From Tachypleus tridentatus (lineage: Eukaryota > Arthropoda > Merostomata > Xiphosura > Limulidae): DNA of 64,000 nucleotides. The notes under the pieces are model-generated. The model searched no databases and was not told the origin of the DNA. It saw only the letters and a program-made list of their open reading frames with translations. The position numbers and the translations under genes are program-made. This document shows positions 46,073-58,486 of this stretch, one piece after another (positions within the stretch are counted from its first letter, which is position 1; the number at the start of each line of letters is the position of its first letter). Location of the stretch: assembly GCF_004210375.1 (NCBI RefSeq), contig NC_134833.1, positions 140,608,127-140,672,126 of the forward strand, read 5' to 3'.

Positions 46073-46329
46073 CGACGGTTAGGCCGCTTGACTCGCAGTC
46101 GGTGGTTAGCGGGTTCATATCCCAGACTCACCAAACATCCTCGCCATTTAATCCATGGGGGCGTTATAATGTGATAGTTAACCCTACTATCTATTAGAGA
46201 AAGAGTAGCTCACGAGTTGACAGTGAGTGATGATGACCAGCTGTCTTCCCTCTAGTCTTACACTGTTAAATTAGAGACAGCTAGTGCAGATAGCCCTCGT
46301 ATAGCTTTGCGCGAAATTAAAAACAAACA
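46073..46329 (+). mobile_element. SINE-A copy, diverged
   Basis: Head ACGGTTAGGCCGCTTGACTC (anticodon-loop region altered to CTCGCAGTC), B box GGGTTCATATCCC, body with GGGGGCGTTATAATGTGA, tail AAAAACAAACAA. Confidence 0.85.
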
Positions 46330-46573
46330 ATCTTATGGCGGAAGGTGCTGCCTGGACACTAATTTCCTTTTGATCTTTCGTTCAAAATTATGTATGTCTA
46401 TGTCTGTTGTTTTATTATGTCGTATAAGATGTCGTTAAAGTAGAAAAATTCAGCTATGATGACTAAATTAATATGAAAGACAATTTACATGTTGGCATAA
46501 ACGATGTTAAACGTTTTGCACGCCCCTTAGTTTTATATTATTTCTTCCAGAACATTGTCACTAGTTATTTGTA

Positions 46574-46825
46574 TTTGTTACTCGACGTCTATCTGTGCTA
46601 GCCGTCCCTAATTTAGCAGTGTAAGACTAGAGGGAAGGCAGCTAGTCGTTACCATTCACCGCCAACTCTTGCGCTACTCTTTTACCAACGAATAGTGGGA
46701 TTGACCGTCACTTATAACGCCCCCACGGCTGAAAGGGCGAGCATGTTTGGTGCAACGGGAATTCGAGCCCACGACCCTCGGATTACGAGTCGAACGCTTT
46801 AACCCACCTGGTCATGCCGGGCCAT
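46574..46825 (-). mobile_element. SINE-A copy
   Basis: It begins TTTGTTACTCGACGTCTATC without the long tail and ends with head CTGGTCATGCCGGGCC. A 9-bp duplication TTATTTGTA lies at 46565-46573 and 46826-46834. Confidence 0.9.
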
Positions 46826-47026
46826 TTATTTGTAAACTACCTTATTTTATTCGCTAAAAATTTTTAATTTAAGAAAAGTTAAAATTAATATTTTGAAGCC
46901 TTTCATTTGTATTCAGTATAAACACGAAAATTAACATTTAATATAATTTAAATTTCTTCACACAAAACTAACAATAAGTTACAAGTAGTCTTTGTATAAA
47001 TTATTTATCTTAGATACATTGCGAAT

Positions 47027-47301
47027 GGGCCCGGCATGGTCAAGCGCGTAAGGTGTGCGACTCGTAATCCGAGGGTCGCGGGTTCGCGCCCGCTTCGTGC
47101 TAAACATGCTCGCCCTTCCAGCCGTGGGGGTGTATAATGTGACGGTCAATCCCACTATTCGTTGGTGAAAGAGTAGCCCAAGAGTTGGCGGTGGGTGGTG
47201 ATGACTAGTTACCTTCCCTCTAGTCTTACGCTACTAAATTAGGGACGGCTAGCATAGATAGCCCTTGAGTAGCTTTGTGCGAAATTCCAAAACCAAACCA
47301 A
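47027..47301 (+). mobile_element. SINE-A copy ('AAGCGCG' head subtype)
   Basis: Head GGCCCGGCATGGTCAAGCGC, B box GGGTTCGCGCCCG, tail CCAAAACCAAACCAA. An 11-bp duplication ACATTGCGAAT lies at 47016-47026 and 47302-47312. Confidence 0.93.
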
Positions 47302-47312
47302 ACATTGCGAAT

Positions 47313-49904
47313 CGTAAGCAAAGCACAACATTCACTTTTGAAAGGGCAGAAGAACAGACATGAATAACGTTAACGCAAGTTAAATAATGAAAATGTAGAT
47401 TTACCCAGTGTTATTGCTGAGTGGCTCATAACTCAACAGTGACTTTTAGTAGTGAGCAGTAGAAGTAACTCAAATCTTTGGTGAAACAAAGAATGTAACA
47501 TAATTAACTATTTTTTAAAGGTCCATGAAATAATTTAAATCGATTGGTTAATCTAATTTTTTTCCACTCGCTAGGGACGGGTATTTTCAATTGTAAACAA
47601 TAAGAGATGATGCAAACATTGCACATCACATGTTCTGGTCTTACAATGATTTTTAAATCATCGTTCGTTTTTCACTTACTGTCTTGTTCTTGCTACAATA
47701 ATTGTTTGAGATATTATTAGCCTTACAAAAACACGTGTCAACGATCATATGAGGACGGGACTTGAAAAACGCTACACTTTTACATTAATGTACAGAGGAC
47801 TGAGTACGTTGTATTGAATGTATAGAGGACTGAATACGTGTATTAAAATGGTTTTGGGTACTAGTATTTATTTTTAATCATGTAAAACAGAAAATAATAA
47901 TTAACTTGAAACATTAACTTTATTGTATTTAAGACAATATATTTCTTCTCACTGTTACACAAAAAATGTTGCAAACAAAACTTTTATCATGCAAGTATAA
48001 TACATTTGTTGGTTTGTTGAATTCCACAAAAAGCTAATCGAAAGACATTTGCACTCAATTATAAGATATAATTTTTGGAAATATCCTTGTGGTTGATACG
48101 AAAATCAGTATTCCAGTTGATTCAAAATTTTAGATAAAAAATATAATTATCACGTGCGTTTTTGCTGGCTACACAACTTCACTTTTAAAAACAAAAACAT
48201 CAGAACTTGAAAAAAAACGAATTAGAAACTGAAATATCGAGTATGTCCGGTACTAGAATTTAATTAACACTTGTAACCTGTATTACGCAACTTGTATATA
48301 TATATATATATCATTTGTTATTTTGTTGTATATATATATTTCATTCGTTATTTTGTTGACTTTACTTTATTCATGTTTAAAGTCATAACTTTTCGTTTTT
48401 GGATTATGGATCATGGAAATAAAAGAGGAATTGTAAGAAACTGAAATATATCTAGAAATTTATGTCTGCATCCTATACTCTTGTTTCTTTGTTTTGGTTA
48501 GATTAAGAAGGGTGACACCTGGAAACTGATGAATTTAAAAATGTAAGAAATCTATATATTAACGGATGGACAGACAGAATCAGTTGTTTTTTGTCCTCAT
48601 CAGATTGAATATTGGAATTATTAAATCGCTAGTAATTCATAAAACACTGTAATAATAATAGCTAAAAATTAAGCTAGGCTTTCTAAATAGTGAACGGTGG
48701 CTCAGCTAAAGGTATTGATTTTATTTCAAATAACATGTTTAAATTGAGGGGAAAGTGGTAAATTTAGATAGATTCTATTTGAATAGACTGGCTTTCTTTA
48801 ACTGAGTGCCCTAGAATTAGTTTAAACCATGCGTGTGTAATTCGAAGACTGAACTTAAAATAAACACTTACGCTGCTCCAATGAGCAATTATTTTCTTGT
48901 CTCCTGGTGGCTAGTTTTAGAAGCGGAATATCGATCAGCTCTCTTTTTACAGTTCTGCAGTGGAAACCAGATAAGGGAAGACATGGTTACAAAAAGACTG
49001 CATTTTTAATTGTGGAAGAGTGGACAGAATAATTATAAATATACATTAAATTAATTGGCTTTGTTCTATTAACAATACAATAACAGTAACGGGTTAAATA
49101 TTTAGTGACGTAACAATGCCATACCAGTTAACAAGCCAAGGAAGACCAATCGAAGTGTATTTGGTAAGTATACAAATCACTCTTACATATTTTGACATAT
49201 ATTTGGATAGTAAGACGTCTTCCTTTACTACAAGTAATCAGTTGTAACAATTAACCAAACATTTATTTGTATTCCCTAGTTTTTGATGGTGGAACGATAT
49301 AACTTTATTGAACTGGAATCGCTTATTCTCCTGAAGTACGTGAACATAACACAGTTTAGTTCACTGTTATCTTACAGAAACATATTTTAATAGGTTTAGC
49401 ACTCTAAATAATCTAATTTACTAGTATCGTTATACTATGGAATTTCTCGTCTGTTTTATTTCCGTTTTCATGTATTATGTCTGCAACATAAAAGAAAGAA
49501 AAACATGAGCACCTTAATGTAGTATAAATGACGATCTAAGACCATTATAAGATTACTTTTTAAACGTTGCTTCATTTAGAGTAACCATATGTAATGAGAA
49601 CAGATGTGTTATCATTACGACCCCTGTCGACCATTGCTACCTCGTCTTCGTGCTGAAGTAAACAAATATTTTATAACTTAGAGAATGAATATCTTAACTA
49701 AGATATATTCAAATATCTGTGTTTACAGACGTGTGATAATACTGATGTGAAGATAGTTAAACATTCTATAATCAGTGTGGATTATTCTTTATTCAGATAT
49801 GACTTTTTGTTTCTAAATTTCCATACACTTGTTTTACATGTATTTAGTGTCTTGTCTTCCCGTTAAACTGAATGTCCAGATATACATATACACTGATGGG
49901 TTTC
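47313..49904. other. AT-rich stretch without gene; small tandem repeats
   Basis: Two tandem copies of a 30-bp unit (AGAGGACTGA...TACG) lie at 47787-47845. Two copies of a TA-run plus CATTTGTTATTTTGTTG-like unit lie at 48295-48358. A faint reverse SINE-A fragment is at 48008-48057. No coding signal. Confidence 0.45.
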
Positions 49905-50020
49905 CCCAGTGATGTTAGCGGTAAATTTCTGAATTTACAACGCAAACAGTTAGGGTCACATTCCTCGCGGTGAACAGAACATAGATAGTCTATTGTGTAG
50001 TTTTACGCTAAAAATAAAAC
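49905..50020 (+). mobile_element. SINE-B copy, diverged
   Basis: TTTCCCCAGTGATGTTAGCG, GAATTTACAACGC, then TCACATTCCTCGCGGTGAAC and TTGTGTAGTTTTACGC match plus-strand SINE-B. Confidence 0.75.
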
Positions 50021-50892
50021 CATAACACCATACTGTAATTCTTTCTTAGGTAAAGGTTACATTCTATAATGGCTATCCAATGGAAGTTTGTAATCGTCTA
50101 TTCTCTGTAACGGAGTAGGCTAATTTCAAGAGGTGGCACAAGTGTCTGTCGAAGTTAGTATGAGTTGGAAGGTTTTCCCCTATGACTACGTTTATTTCGA
50201 ATAGACGTTGACGTCGGTATATAGGGGTAAGGAATTTTCGGAAAAACGCTTTTTTGTCCAACGGACAAAGATATTAGAAAACACTGCTTGCCCCTTCATC
50301 TCTCACAAAACACACAGAAAAAGAATTACATAATTTTCAAAATACCACTTTCACTTAACATCGAGAAAAATTCTGGGATTCGTACACATTGTTTATGTAT
50401 CATAATATCTAAATTAAATGCACACTTTTGCACACAAGACACAAATGAACATACACAGAGGCAAAGTGAATATGTTTTTTTTAAAGTCTGTGATTCAGAA
50501 AATGGAAAATCACTGAAACACGGATTATTTTCGCTATAATCTTTGTCTGCTGACAATAGTTAGGTTTCATAAAACGGATAAGAATGTTAATAGCTATGTT
50601 TGAATTTTATATACACACATGCTGGTTTGTTTGATGTAAAGCACAAAGCTATATGTGCTCAAGTTAGCAAAAAATCATCAGAGCCAATAGTGATGGGAGC
50701 ATGGGGCAAATATGAAGAGATGACAACAGTGACAACAAATCATAGTGTCAATATGTGAAGACCATGTTGGGAAACAAAAAAGTGAAGGTACATGAGTGCA
50801 GCTGTGAGAACCAGTCTGATGATCATAATACAAGCAAGGTATGATTATGCTAACTGATGAAACAGTGAGAATATATCACCTAGCAAAAGTAA
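50021..50892. other. no gene recognised; start of a retrotransposon relic
   Basis: 50626-50662 is a small reverse SINE tail (GGTTTGTTTGATGTAAAGC). From about 50680 the sequence may already belong to the gypsy relic, but no domain is visible before 50893. Confidence 0.4.
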
Positions 50893-51790
50893 AGTGGATA
50901 CTCCATATTATGCAGAAGATCTTGAGGCCATGTATGTCAAGGAACCAATACACGACTTGGTTATAGGAAACATACCAGGTAGTAAATATGTGGAGTAACT
51001 AGAGTAGAAAGGAAACATCTGTTGTTACCACCAGAGCTCAAGAAAGGAAGAGCATATAAGATATCAAGCCCCTGCAGGTGTCCAAAGGCGACATCCCGAA
51101 TTTAGGTTTGCAAAAAAATGAAGGAAGCATAGAGGAAAGACCCTTCACTGCAAAACCTTTAGACAATGTACGAGAGAAAGTCAAGCACGAAACAATGGTG
51201 AAAGGTTCTCATAAAATATAGGATCAGAAGAGAGTTCTATACCAAATCTATTAAGGGAGGTTATATTGGGGAAGTTAAACAGATCATAGTACCAACAGAA
51301 TACTGGATTCAAGTAGTGAAGTTGGCTCATGAATCAATTGTAGGAAGACATTTAGGAACAAAGAAAATGACAGACAGAGTCACCAGTAACTTCCATTGGT
51401 TGGGAGTCGTCTAAGATGTGAATAGATTCTGTAAGTCATGTGACATCTGCCAAAGGACAGTACCTAGGGGTAAGGTAGCCAAAGTGCCACTGAGGGAGAT
51501 GCTTCTTATATAAGAATCATTCAGGAAAGTAGCTGTGGACTTCATTAGGCCAATAGCACCTGTTTCTGACAAGGGTAACTGATATGTGGCATATTATCCA
51601 CAAGCAACAGCACTGCGAGGATAGAGACAGAGTGAGTAGTAGAATCCCTCCTGGAGATATTTTATAGAGTAAGCTTTTAGAGCGAAATCCTGAGTGACAG
51701 AGGAACCCGATTTACTTTAGGACTACAGCAAGAAGTGCGCAGATTCATTATTACTCGGCAACTCTTTACTACCCCGTGAGGCTTTTATTA
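50893..51790 (+). pseudogene. Ty3/gypsy pol relic with protease followed by integrase
   Basis: The first frame contains a protease C-terminal signature (VDTPYYAED; EAMYVKEPIHDLVIGNIPG). About 190 codon-equivalents later comes integrase: LAHESIVGRHLGTKKMTDRV, then a zinc-finger-like FCKSCDICQRTVPRGKVAKV (H-H-C-C type), FRKVAVDFIRPIAPVSDKG and LSDRGTRFT. Stops and frameshifts are present. No reverse transcriptase lies between protease and integrase, as in the Gmr1-like gypsy lineage where integrase precedes RT. The alternative is a simple deletion. The element is truncated after the integrase core and no LTRs are seen. Confidence 0.75.
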
Positions 51791-52020
51791 GATGTTTAAT
51801 GTCCCAATGCTTTGAAATATAGTATATCAAAAATAAATTGCTCTAAGGAAATTAAATATGGAATGAACAAAGAAAGAAAACTGCAAGCAAAAAAATTGTT
51901 ACTTTATAATTAGGCTTCAAAGGAGCATGGATAAATTTATATGGAATAATTTATATAAAATTATATTGAATTTACAATCGTTATGTTTAAGAAAAACCAA
52001 ATAAAAAAACTCAACTCTTA

Positions 52021-52430
52021 GGTCCCGCATGGCCAGGTGGTTAAGGCACTTGACTCGTAATCTGAGAGTCTTGGGTTGGAATCCCCGTCGCACCAAACAT
52101 GCTTGCCATTTCAGCCGTGGGGGCGTTATAATGTGACGCTCAATCCCACTATTCGTTGATAAAAAAGTAGCCCAAGAGTTGGCGGTGGGTGGTGATGACT
52201 AGCTGCTTTCCCTCTAGTCTTGCCCCCCGCTAGTACAGCGGTATGTCTCCGGATTTACAACGCTAAAATCAGGGGTTCGATTCCCCTCGGTAGGCTGAGC
52301 AGATAGCCCTATGTGGCTTTGCTATAAGAAAAATACAAATACAAATACCCTCTAGTCTTACACTGCTAAACTAGGGACGGCTAGCGCAGATAGCCCTCGT
52401 GTAGCTTTGCGCGAAATTAAAAAAAGCAAA
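52021..52430 (+). mobile_element. SINE-A copy interrupted by a SINE-B
   Basis: Head GGTCCCGCATGGCCAGGTGG, B box TGGGTTGGAATCCCC, body to CCCTCTAGTCTT at 52221, then resuming at 52348 through TAGCTTTGCGCGAAATT. The interruption is SINE-B with a 12-bp duplication of SINE-A sequence. Confidence 0.94.
52222..52347 (+). mobile_element. SINE-B copy nested in SINE-A
   Basis: GCTAGTACAGCGGTATGTCT, GGATTTACAACGC, B box GGGGTTCGATTCCCC, GTGGCTTTGCTATAAG and tail AAATACAAATACAAATA. A perfect 12-bp duplication CCCTCTAGTCTT lies at 52210-52221 and 52348-52359. Confidence 0.95.
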
Positions 52431-52636
52431 CCAGCATAAAGTTCCCAATGTCTTTTTTTATCATAATTTACAAAACCATATTTCATCTACAATTCCATTA
52501 AGCTTTAGTCCTCTACTGTTAATCACAAAACTGAAATTCCTTTTATTTCTCTTCCATGATGTGTCGGGCAGCGCCTATTAAGTATACTTGGTTCAGTATA
52601 CAGTATGGAATGATTATTTATGCTTCTCCTTTAAGC

Positions 52637-52745
52637 CTCCAGGTGGCTCAGCGGTAAGTCTGAGAGTTATCACGCAAAAGTCGGTTCGATGCCTTCGCTT
52701 GACGCAGTACAGATAACCCATATTGTAGCAGCTTAACAACAAAAC
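52637..52745 (+). mobile_element. SINE-B copy, diverged
   Basis: CCAGGTGGCTCAGCGGTAAG, GTCGGTTCGATGCC and GTAGCAGCTTAACAACAAAA. Confidence 0.78.
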
Positions 52746-54299
52746 ACTCAAACGACCAGATGTTATAAAGATTAACAGTACAAATTAAGTAATAAACAAA
52801 CAAACCAATAGAAGTTTGCAAAATGTATTGTACCGCGTAATTTAAATAAACAAATATCCCTTTTATTGATTTCTTTTTAAAGGTGTACCTGTACTTTCTT
52901 ACATTTATTGCCACGCCTGTCTGGCGTGACCACATTTGTGGCAATTTGTAGCGCAGACGCACTCGTTGATTATTATCATGTTTATGTGTTTCTGCTTCAT
53001 CTGTATTAAGTTGATTTTTATACTTGGGTATTTCCTGTTTATCACTCTTAAGCTCCTGTTTATACTGCTTAGTAGCTGTGGGTGACACTCTTACAGTGAA
53101 TTTTTAATTCACGACCATATATTCTGTATTCTGTCTATCCTATAATAGAATATTAAAGGAGTTATTTCTAACTCTTACGAGCTGAATCAATCATTGTAAA
53201 GAGGGCATCTACAAGATGACACACTTTGGAAAAGGTTATTATTGAAAAGTACTTTATACAAGAATTTCAAAGTTTTGTGTCAACGTTTTTGAAACAGTTG
53301 ATAATTCTTGTATATTTATACTGTTGTCACTGTATGTTGGAATATGTGGATATCAAACACATACACAAAGAGGAAAAGGTTTATGATAAAATTCCAAGGA
53401 ACACTAATATACCAGCGTATATTAGCAGCTGTTTACTATTGTCTCATACATATGGCAACATCTTTCGGTTTTTTAACAGAATTTTACGATTGAAGCTGGA
53501 AACAGACAAATTTAGAGTCTGAAACAAGAAATTATATACAAAACTTTTAGTGTTTTTCCAATTTTTTTCAAACAGTCCAGCAGATCTTCTTTTAAAAGTA
53601 GTTCTTCTAACTCGATTGTTATAAGTGGACTATTACTTCAAATCGTAACTAAAATCCATTTCATAACCGGTCTCTACCGAACTAACTTCTGTTTGTTGTC
53701 TTATATCCAAGGCGATTGCTTCATCATATATAGAGACAAACCATGAAACTTCGGCCTCTTCATAAATATTACTCCACTCATTAATTTCAAACGAAGTGCT
53801 ATTAACTGTTTTTTTTGGTGTGTTTTTTTTTGGGGGGGGGGGGCTGGGGGGATGACATTGTTTCATTTCGTCATGTTTTTAATCTAAACAGTTGCGTTTT
53901 TCTTCTCCGTTCAATAAGCCTGTTTGGTGCTAGTATTTCTAGCTGTTAATTTTAAAACTTTTAAGATCAGGACTTGGAATATTTAACTAACTCGTGCAAT
54001 GAGATTCAACCTTGTCTCTTTCTTATTTGGTACTGTAGATTACTGGTTTGTGTCCATGTTTATTGTAACGTTCTTTGATCTGCTGCTTTCCCTATACTTT
54101 ATGTTATTTACGAAATAAAAATATACTTCTTGAAAATCCTTAATGTATTTAATATTTGTATTCCACAGTACTTCACAAGTTGTAAGAATTGCGGCCGTTA
54201 GAGAGCAGTTGACGCTAGTTCAACCACCCGCAGTCATTTCATGATGTTAGGTTGCCCTCATTACAACCTCCAAGAAGTGACAAGGTGAATCTCATTATG
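52746..54299. other. no gene recognised; T/G homopolymer run
   Basis: A T8G12-type homopolymer junction lies at 53823-53842. Open frames at 52648-53088, 53226-53522 and 53633-53866 show no domain. Confidence 0.4.
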
Positions 54300-55350
54300 C
54301 CTCTATCCTTCAAGAATTCATTTGAGGAAGGTCTGAATTCCTTCTTTAAGTAGTTTTGCCAGATGGTGAGATGGAAATCTTGGAGTGGATAACAAATAGC
54401 ACAATATTTGCTGTTTAGTTTAGGTGATCAAGCAAAATATGCCACTGGATATAAGGATCTTTATCGACATTATCTGTGGAAGCCATAGTGGCAGTCTTGC
54501 ATTAACAGTTCAGCCCAGCAGAAAGCTGAGCCATCTATGAGCAGAAATGAAAACTGGTAAATGTGGCACACATGAAAGCTTACTTGCATATGTTGATGAA
54601 CTACAAAGTTCATCAGACTGAGAGTATATTTTGACCAGTAAGATTGTGGACAGACACCCTAGAGAGTCCATGCAATATCATTTGGGTGATAACTAATTAA
54701 AAGCATTTTTGTGACAATGTTTTATGAAATTGCGACTTCAACCAAGTTTCCAGAATAAAAGAAACTTATAATGATAATTGCAATGACTCTGTCAGGAACT
54801 AAGAACCTGAGTGCACTCTTCTTAGGATTCAGAAAACTGAAACATATAATATCACATCATAAAATGCCGTGTGGTGATTAGGCTCGGCCCGACTGGCCAT
54901 CATTTAAACACCAGAGGCACTTTGAACCTATCTTACTGGCTACATTTATGACGTGGATGAAGAGATATCCTGGTCAATCTATTGCTGAAGTAACGCCTGA
55001 AACACTATTTTCGCTTGAAGAAAATCATGATTTCTAGTTATATTTCTGAGAGCATGATATATTCTGGTTATGGGGAAAAGTGGAAATTTTGCTGAAGTAT
55101 TAATAGGTATAGCTCGTGAATTAGAAATAACTGAAACAAGCAGTTCAGTTAACGTTGATTAAGCCAAGCTGCATTAAAGTATAAACACATGATTGCCATT
55201 ATATACGAAACCACTGATCAGCTCAAATAAGTAGCGAGAATTTATGTGACCTGGGAATATTGAAGCCTGTTCAGCATCATATGGATACTGGAGTTGTACA
55301 TCCCATGAAACAACTCCCGAAGAGAGATTTAATGTTAATTGAAGGTATAT
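54300..55350 (+). pseudogene. Ty3/gypsy gag-pol relic
   Basis: 54300-54450 resembles a gag segment (FCQMVRWKSW then QYLLFSLGDQAKYATG, like 'NGW..EEKA..L...L.G.A'). The clearest motif is at about 55250-55330, PVQHHMDTGVVHPMKQLPKR, matching the entry to gypsy reverse transcriptase ('HRIDTGDA.PIKQ.PRR.P'). The intervening sequence is too decayed to read. Orientation is plus; no LTR recognised. Confidence 0.55.
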
Positions 55351-58300
55351 AAAAACTCTCAAACCTAAGTTGCAGTTCTTTAAAAGTTTAAAGCAAGTCA
55401 TTCTTTAAAGTATTGAAAAGTTTTAAAGTCAGTTCTTAATTTAAAATAATGCCAGGCAGAAACTGTCCCAAACTGAGAAAATTTGGCATTATACACTAAC
55501 AACAACAATGACGTTTTTCTCAGGACACATGAGCTACCCAAGTAACTGACAATCATTCTTACCTTAAAATAAAGGATATTAACATCCCTGGAGCATCATT
55601 CCATTTGTCAGTCACTGTTACTCTCTATATACACAATAAGCTATGCCAAAACAACCTTTCCTTCATGAGACTATACATGATTCCCTAGTTGACTGACCCA
55701 GTTTCGTGAGCAGCGAGGGAGAGAGAAACGTAGTATCTTCTTTGACTACCTTTGTGTATGAAGTCCAAGCACAGTATGTCGAGATATTTCCAGAAATGGT
55801 ATACATCAATAAAGAGGATAGGAAACACGTGTTATGCTTGTATACTACACTAATCATCTGTGTTTTACCTTCAGGTTAACCCGACAATCCCTGTCTTACA
55901 TATTTAATACTATCTCGTTTAACAGTCAAGAAGTCGATATAACTAACTCCTATCCCTTGTAAAGTATTAATATCACAATCCTGAGAAGCAAAACAGGGAA
56001 TAAAACATTATACAACAGAATATGACTACAAACAATTACAAACAAACAAACCCTCTAAAAGTGATACAACTATTTTACAAAGAATAATAACAATAACATA
56101 ACCACAATAATGAAATATAATCAACCTTAACAATAACACAAAAGCGAACATTACAAAACGTTTTAATTACAAAAGGTACATATTAATAGTAATAAGAAAC
56201 CTTTTATCAAAATAAATACATAATATCATACCAAACAAAAATCATGTATAAATGATGAAATAAAAACAAAAGGCCTTTTTCACAGAAGTTTCAGACATTT
56301 TGACAGTTTAAGGCAAAACAAGGAGAGGGGAAAAAGGCAGTTGGTTGGCAAGAAGAATTAATAATTTTAAATATAAAACTAGTATTAAAATGTGAGGTTT
56401 CATTTCAACCAACAACTAATTTCCTTTTATATTTCTTTCACTAACAAACCAATTTAGCACAGCTAAAAACAACACTGAGACAGGAGTGATCAGAGATATT
56501 CTATATCCTTGCCCTGCTGCTCCTTTTACAGATTGCCTGTATTTAAATTGGATAACATCAAATTTCTCCTTTGAAAATTCAGATGATTCTTCTCAAACTC
56601 AGAATGATCAACGATTCGAATCATCTTTTTGTAGTGTGATGAGGAGTCTGAACCTTGATGTGTCCATAAATTTTGGTAGAAGTCTGATCGCGCTTTACAG
56701 AGTTATTAACCCAAAACTACGAAAATGTCTCAGGGTGATCTAGATCCGGATGTAGATTTGGATCTGGACCAAATTTGGAAACCACAGTTCTACACGGATT
56801 CCTCATCTTGTGTTAACTTTTCGTTTACATCAATTTATTGATTTATTCACGTTATATGATACAACACTCATGAATGACTGTGTAAACTTTCATCATACAC
56901 TTGTGCAATACTACACAGGAATATTCATACATATATTTTTCCACATGACCGTAGTTATTATGTATTGTCACATATGTTAGTATCTGTGGTCAGACTGACT
57001 ACGACGTGTGTGCTATTACCATAAACTCACAAGGACAACCTCCACTACCTGTGTCCTGATAGCTCTGATGATCTAGGGTGCTGCCATCTCTGTGTTGTTA
57101 AACTTAATAAATACTTTCCTCAGTACAAATAAATACTCATCAACCGAACTAATATACACCAACTAGAGTTATTAAAACCAGAATTAATTCGTGTCATTGC
57201 TACAGTATATATCAATACACATTCAGAACAAACAAGGTTCAATACTTTTCTAGTTTGCACCCAACATTAGCAAGAGAAACCTCAAGATGCTGTATCACCA
57301 GACTTCAGTTGATGTACTTGCTTCAATTGGTGTGAAAAAAGTAAGCAAAGGCGACTACATTGAACAAAAACTATCCCATTGAGATTCACAACAACTAAGT
57401 TTACATTCTATGCTGAGAAATAACATAACTCTATCACTGCATGTGGAGCATTGTAAAGATTGTAACAAGTGCAACATAATCTGCTCCATAAATCTTCTAA
57501 TAGGGCGAAAGGTTCTCACAAAATATCAGACAATAATTCTGCCATAGAAATGTGTTCAGTAGCTCTGAAAAGGTCACAATGCTCTTTACTAGAGTTTTAA
57601 AACTTGTAGCGATCACTCTTAATTGTACAAACAGTTGATATTCGAAGCATTACGTTTAGTGTCACCAGGCATCCTAACTTTATTCGTATATCTTTGAAAG
57701 TATGTTACAATGCTATTTTAGTCCAGCCAATCTTGTGATGAGCAATTCATACTAACTTTGTGATAATCGATCGGAAGTCCCACAAAGTATTGCATACATT
57801 GTAAGCTATCTCGGAATCTTGGACAACAAGGAATGGCACTTCATTACAATCACTTTTTTTTTGCCAAATGACCATCTTAGCACCCAATTCCATCTCTGAA
57901 AATAAATAAGCATTACATAAGTTGTTATCAACATCTCAGTCAACAACTAGAGTTTTCTAGCACCTATTCAGGTGTATCCTCATCTGACTCATCTTGCACA
58001 GAATCTTTCTTCTCATCAACCGAGTTATGATGATTTTAATTAATAATCTAGTTATTTATTCTATGATTCGTCATCTAAACGAGAGCTCAAGATGCTCAAC
58101 AGTATCATGTAACCACAGCTGTCAACGTTCTTTACATGATCACTATATCTCGTTTGTCATCAGATCACTTACCAAAGACAAAGCCAGTTTCTATGCTGGA
58201 GCTTACTTTTCTTGACTATTTTATAATTTCCCCTGTTATACAGTGACCTTCCACAGTTGTTGTCATACAAACTTGTGTGCATTGGCCAATGAAGGTCTTA

Positions 58301-58486
58301 TCTGTTCTACATACTCTAGCAGAAATTGTGGTACATCTGCCCGAGGTATGTCTGATTAAAACCTAGCCAATCACTGCAATGTTGTGTAGTATGTCATCAT
58401 GACATACAGCAGACGTTTGTCCAAGTCAGTTTGGTTGGATTTAACAAACCTTGAAAGCATCCACTTGTTATTTGTTATCACTTGCT
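55351..58486. other. no gene identified; may include ends of gypsy relics
   Basis: 56738-56775 is a short GATC-rich tract (GATCTAGATCCGGATG, GATCTGGACC) with local palindromes. 57240-58480 could be the decayed 3' part of the minus-strand gypsy relic, but no motif confirms this. No LTR pair was found by eye. Confidence 0.35.

Noticed and set aside
31930-52575. The word GTGTCGGGCA at about 31932, 45930 and 52560
   Set aside because: Only about ten bases are shared and the flanks do not align, so a repeat family is not supported.
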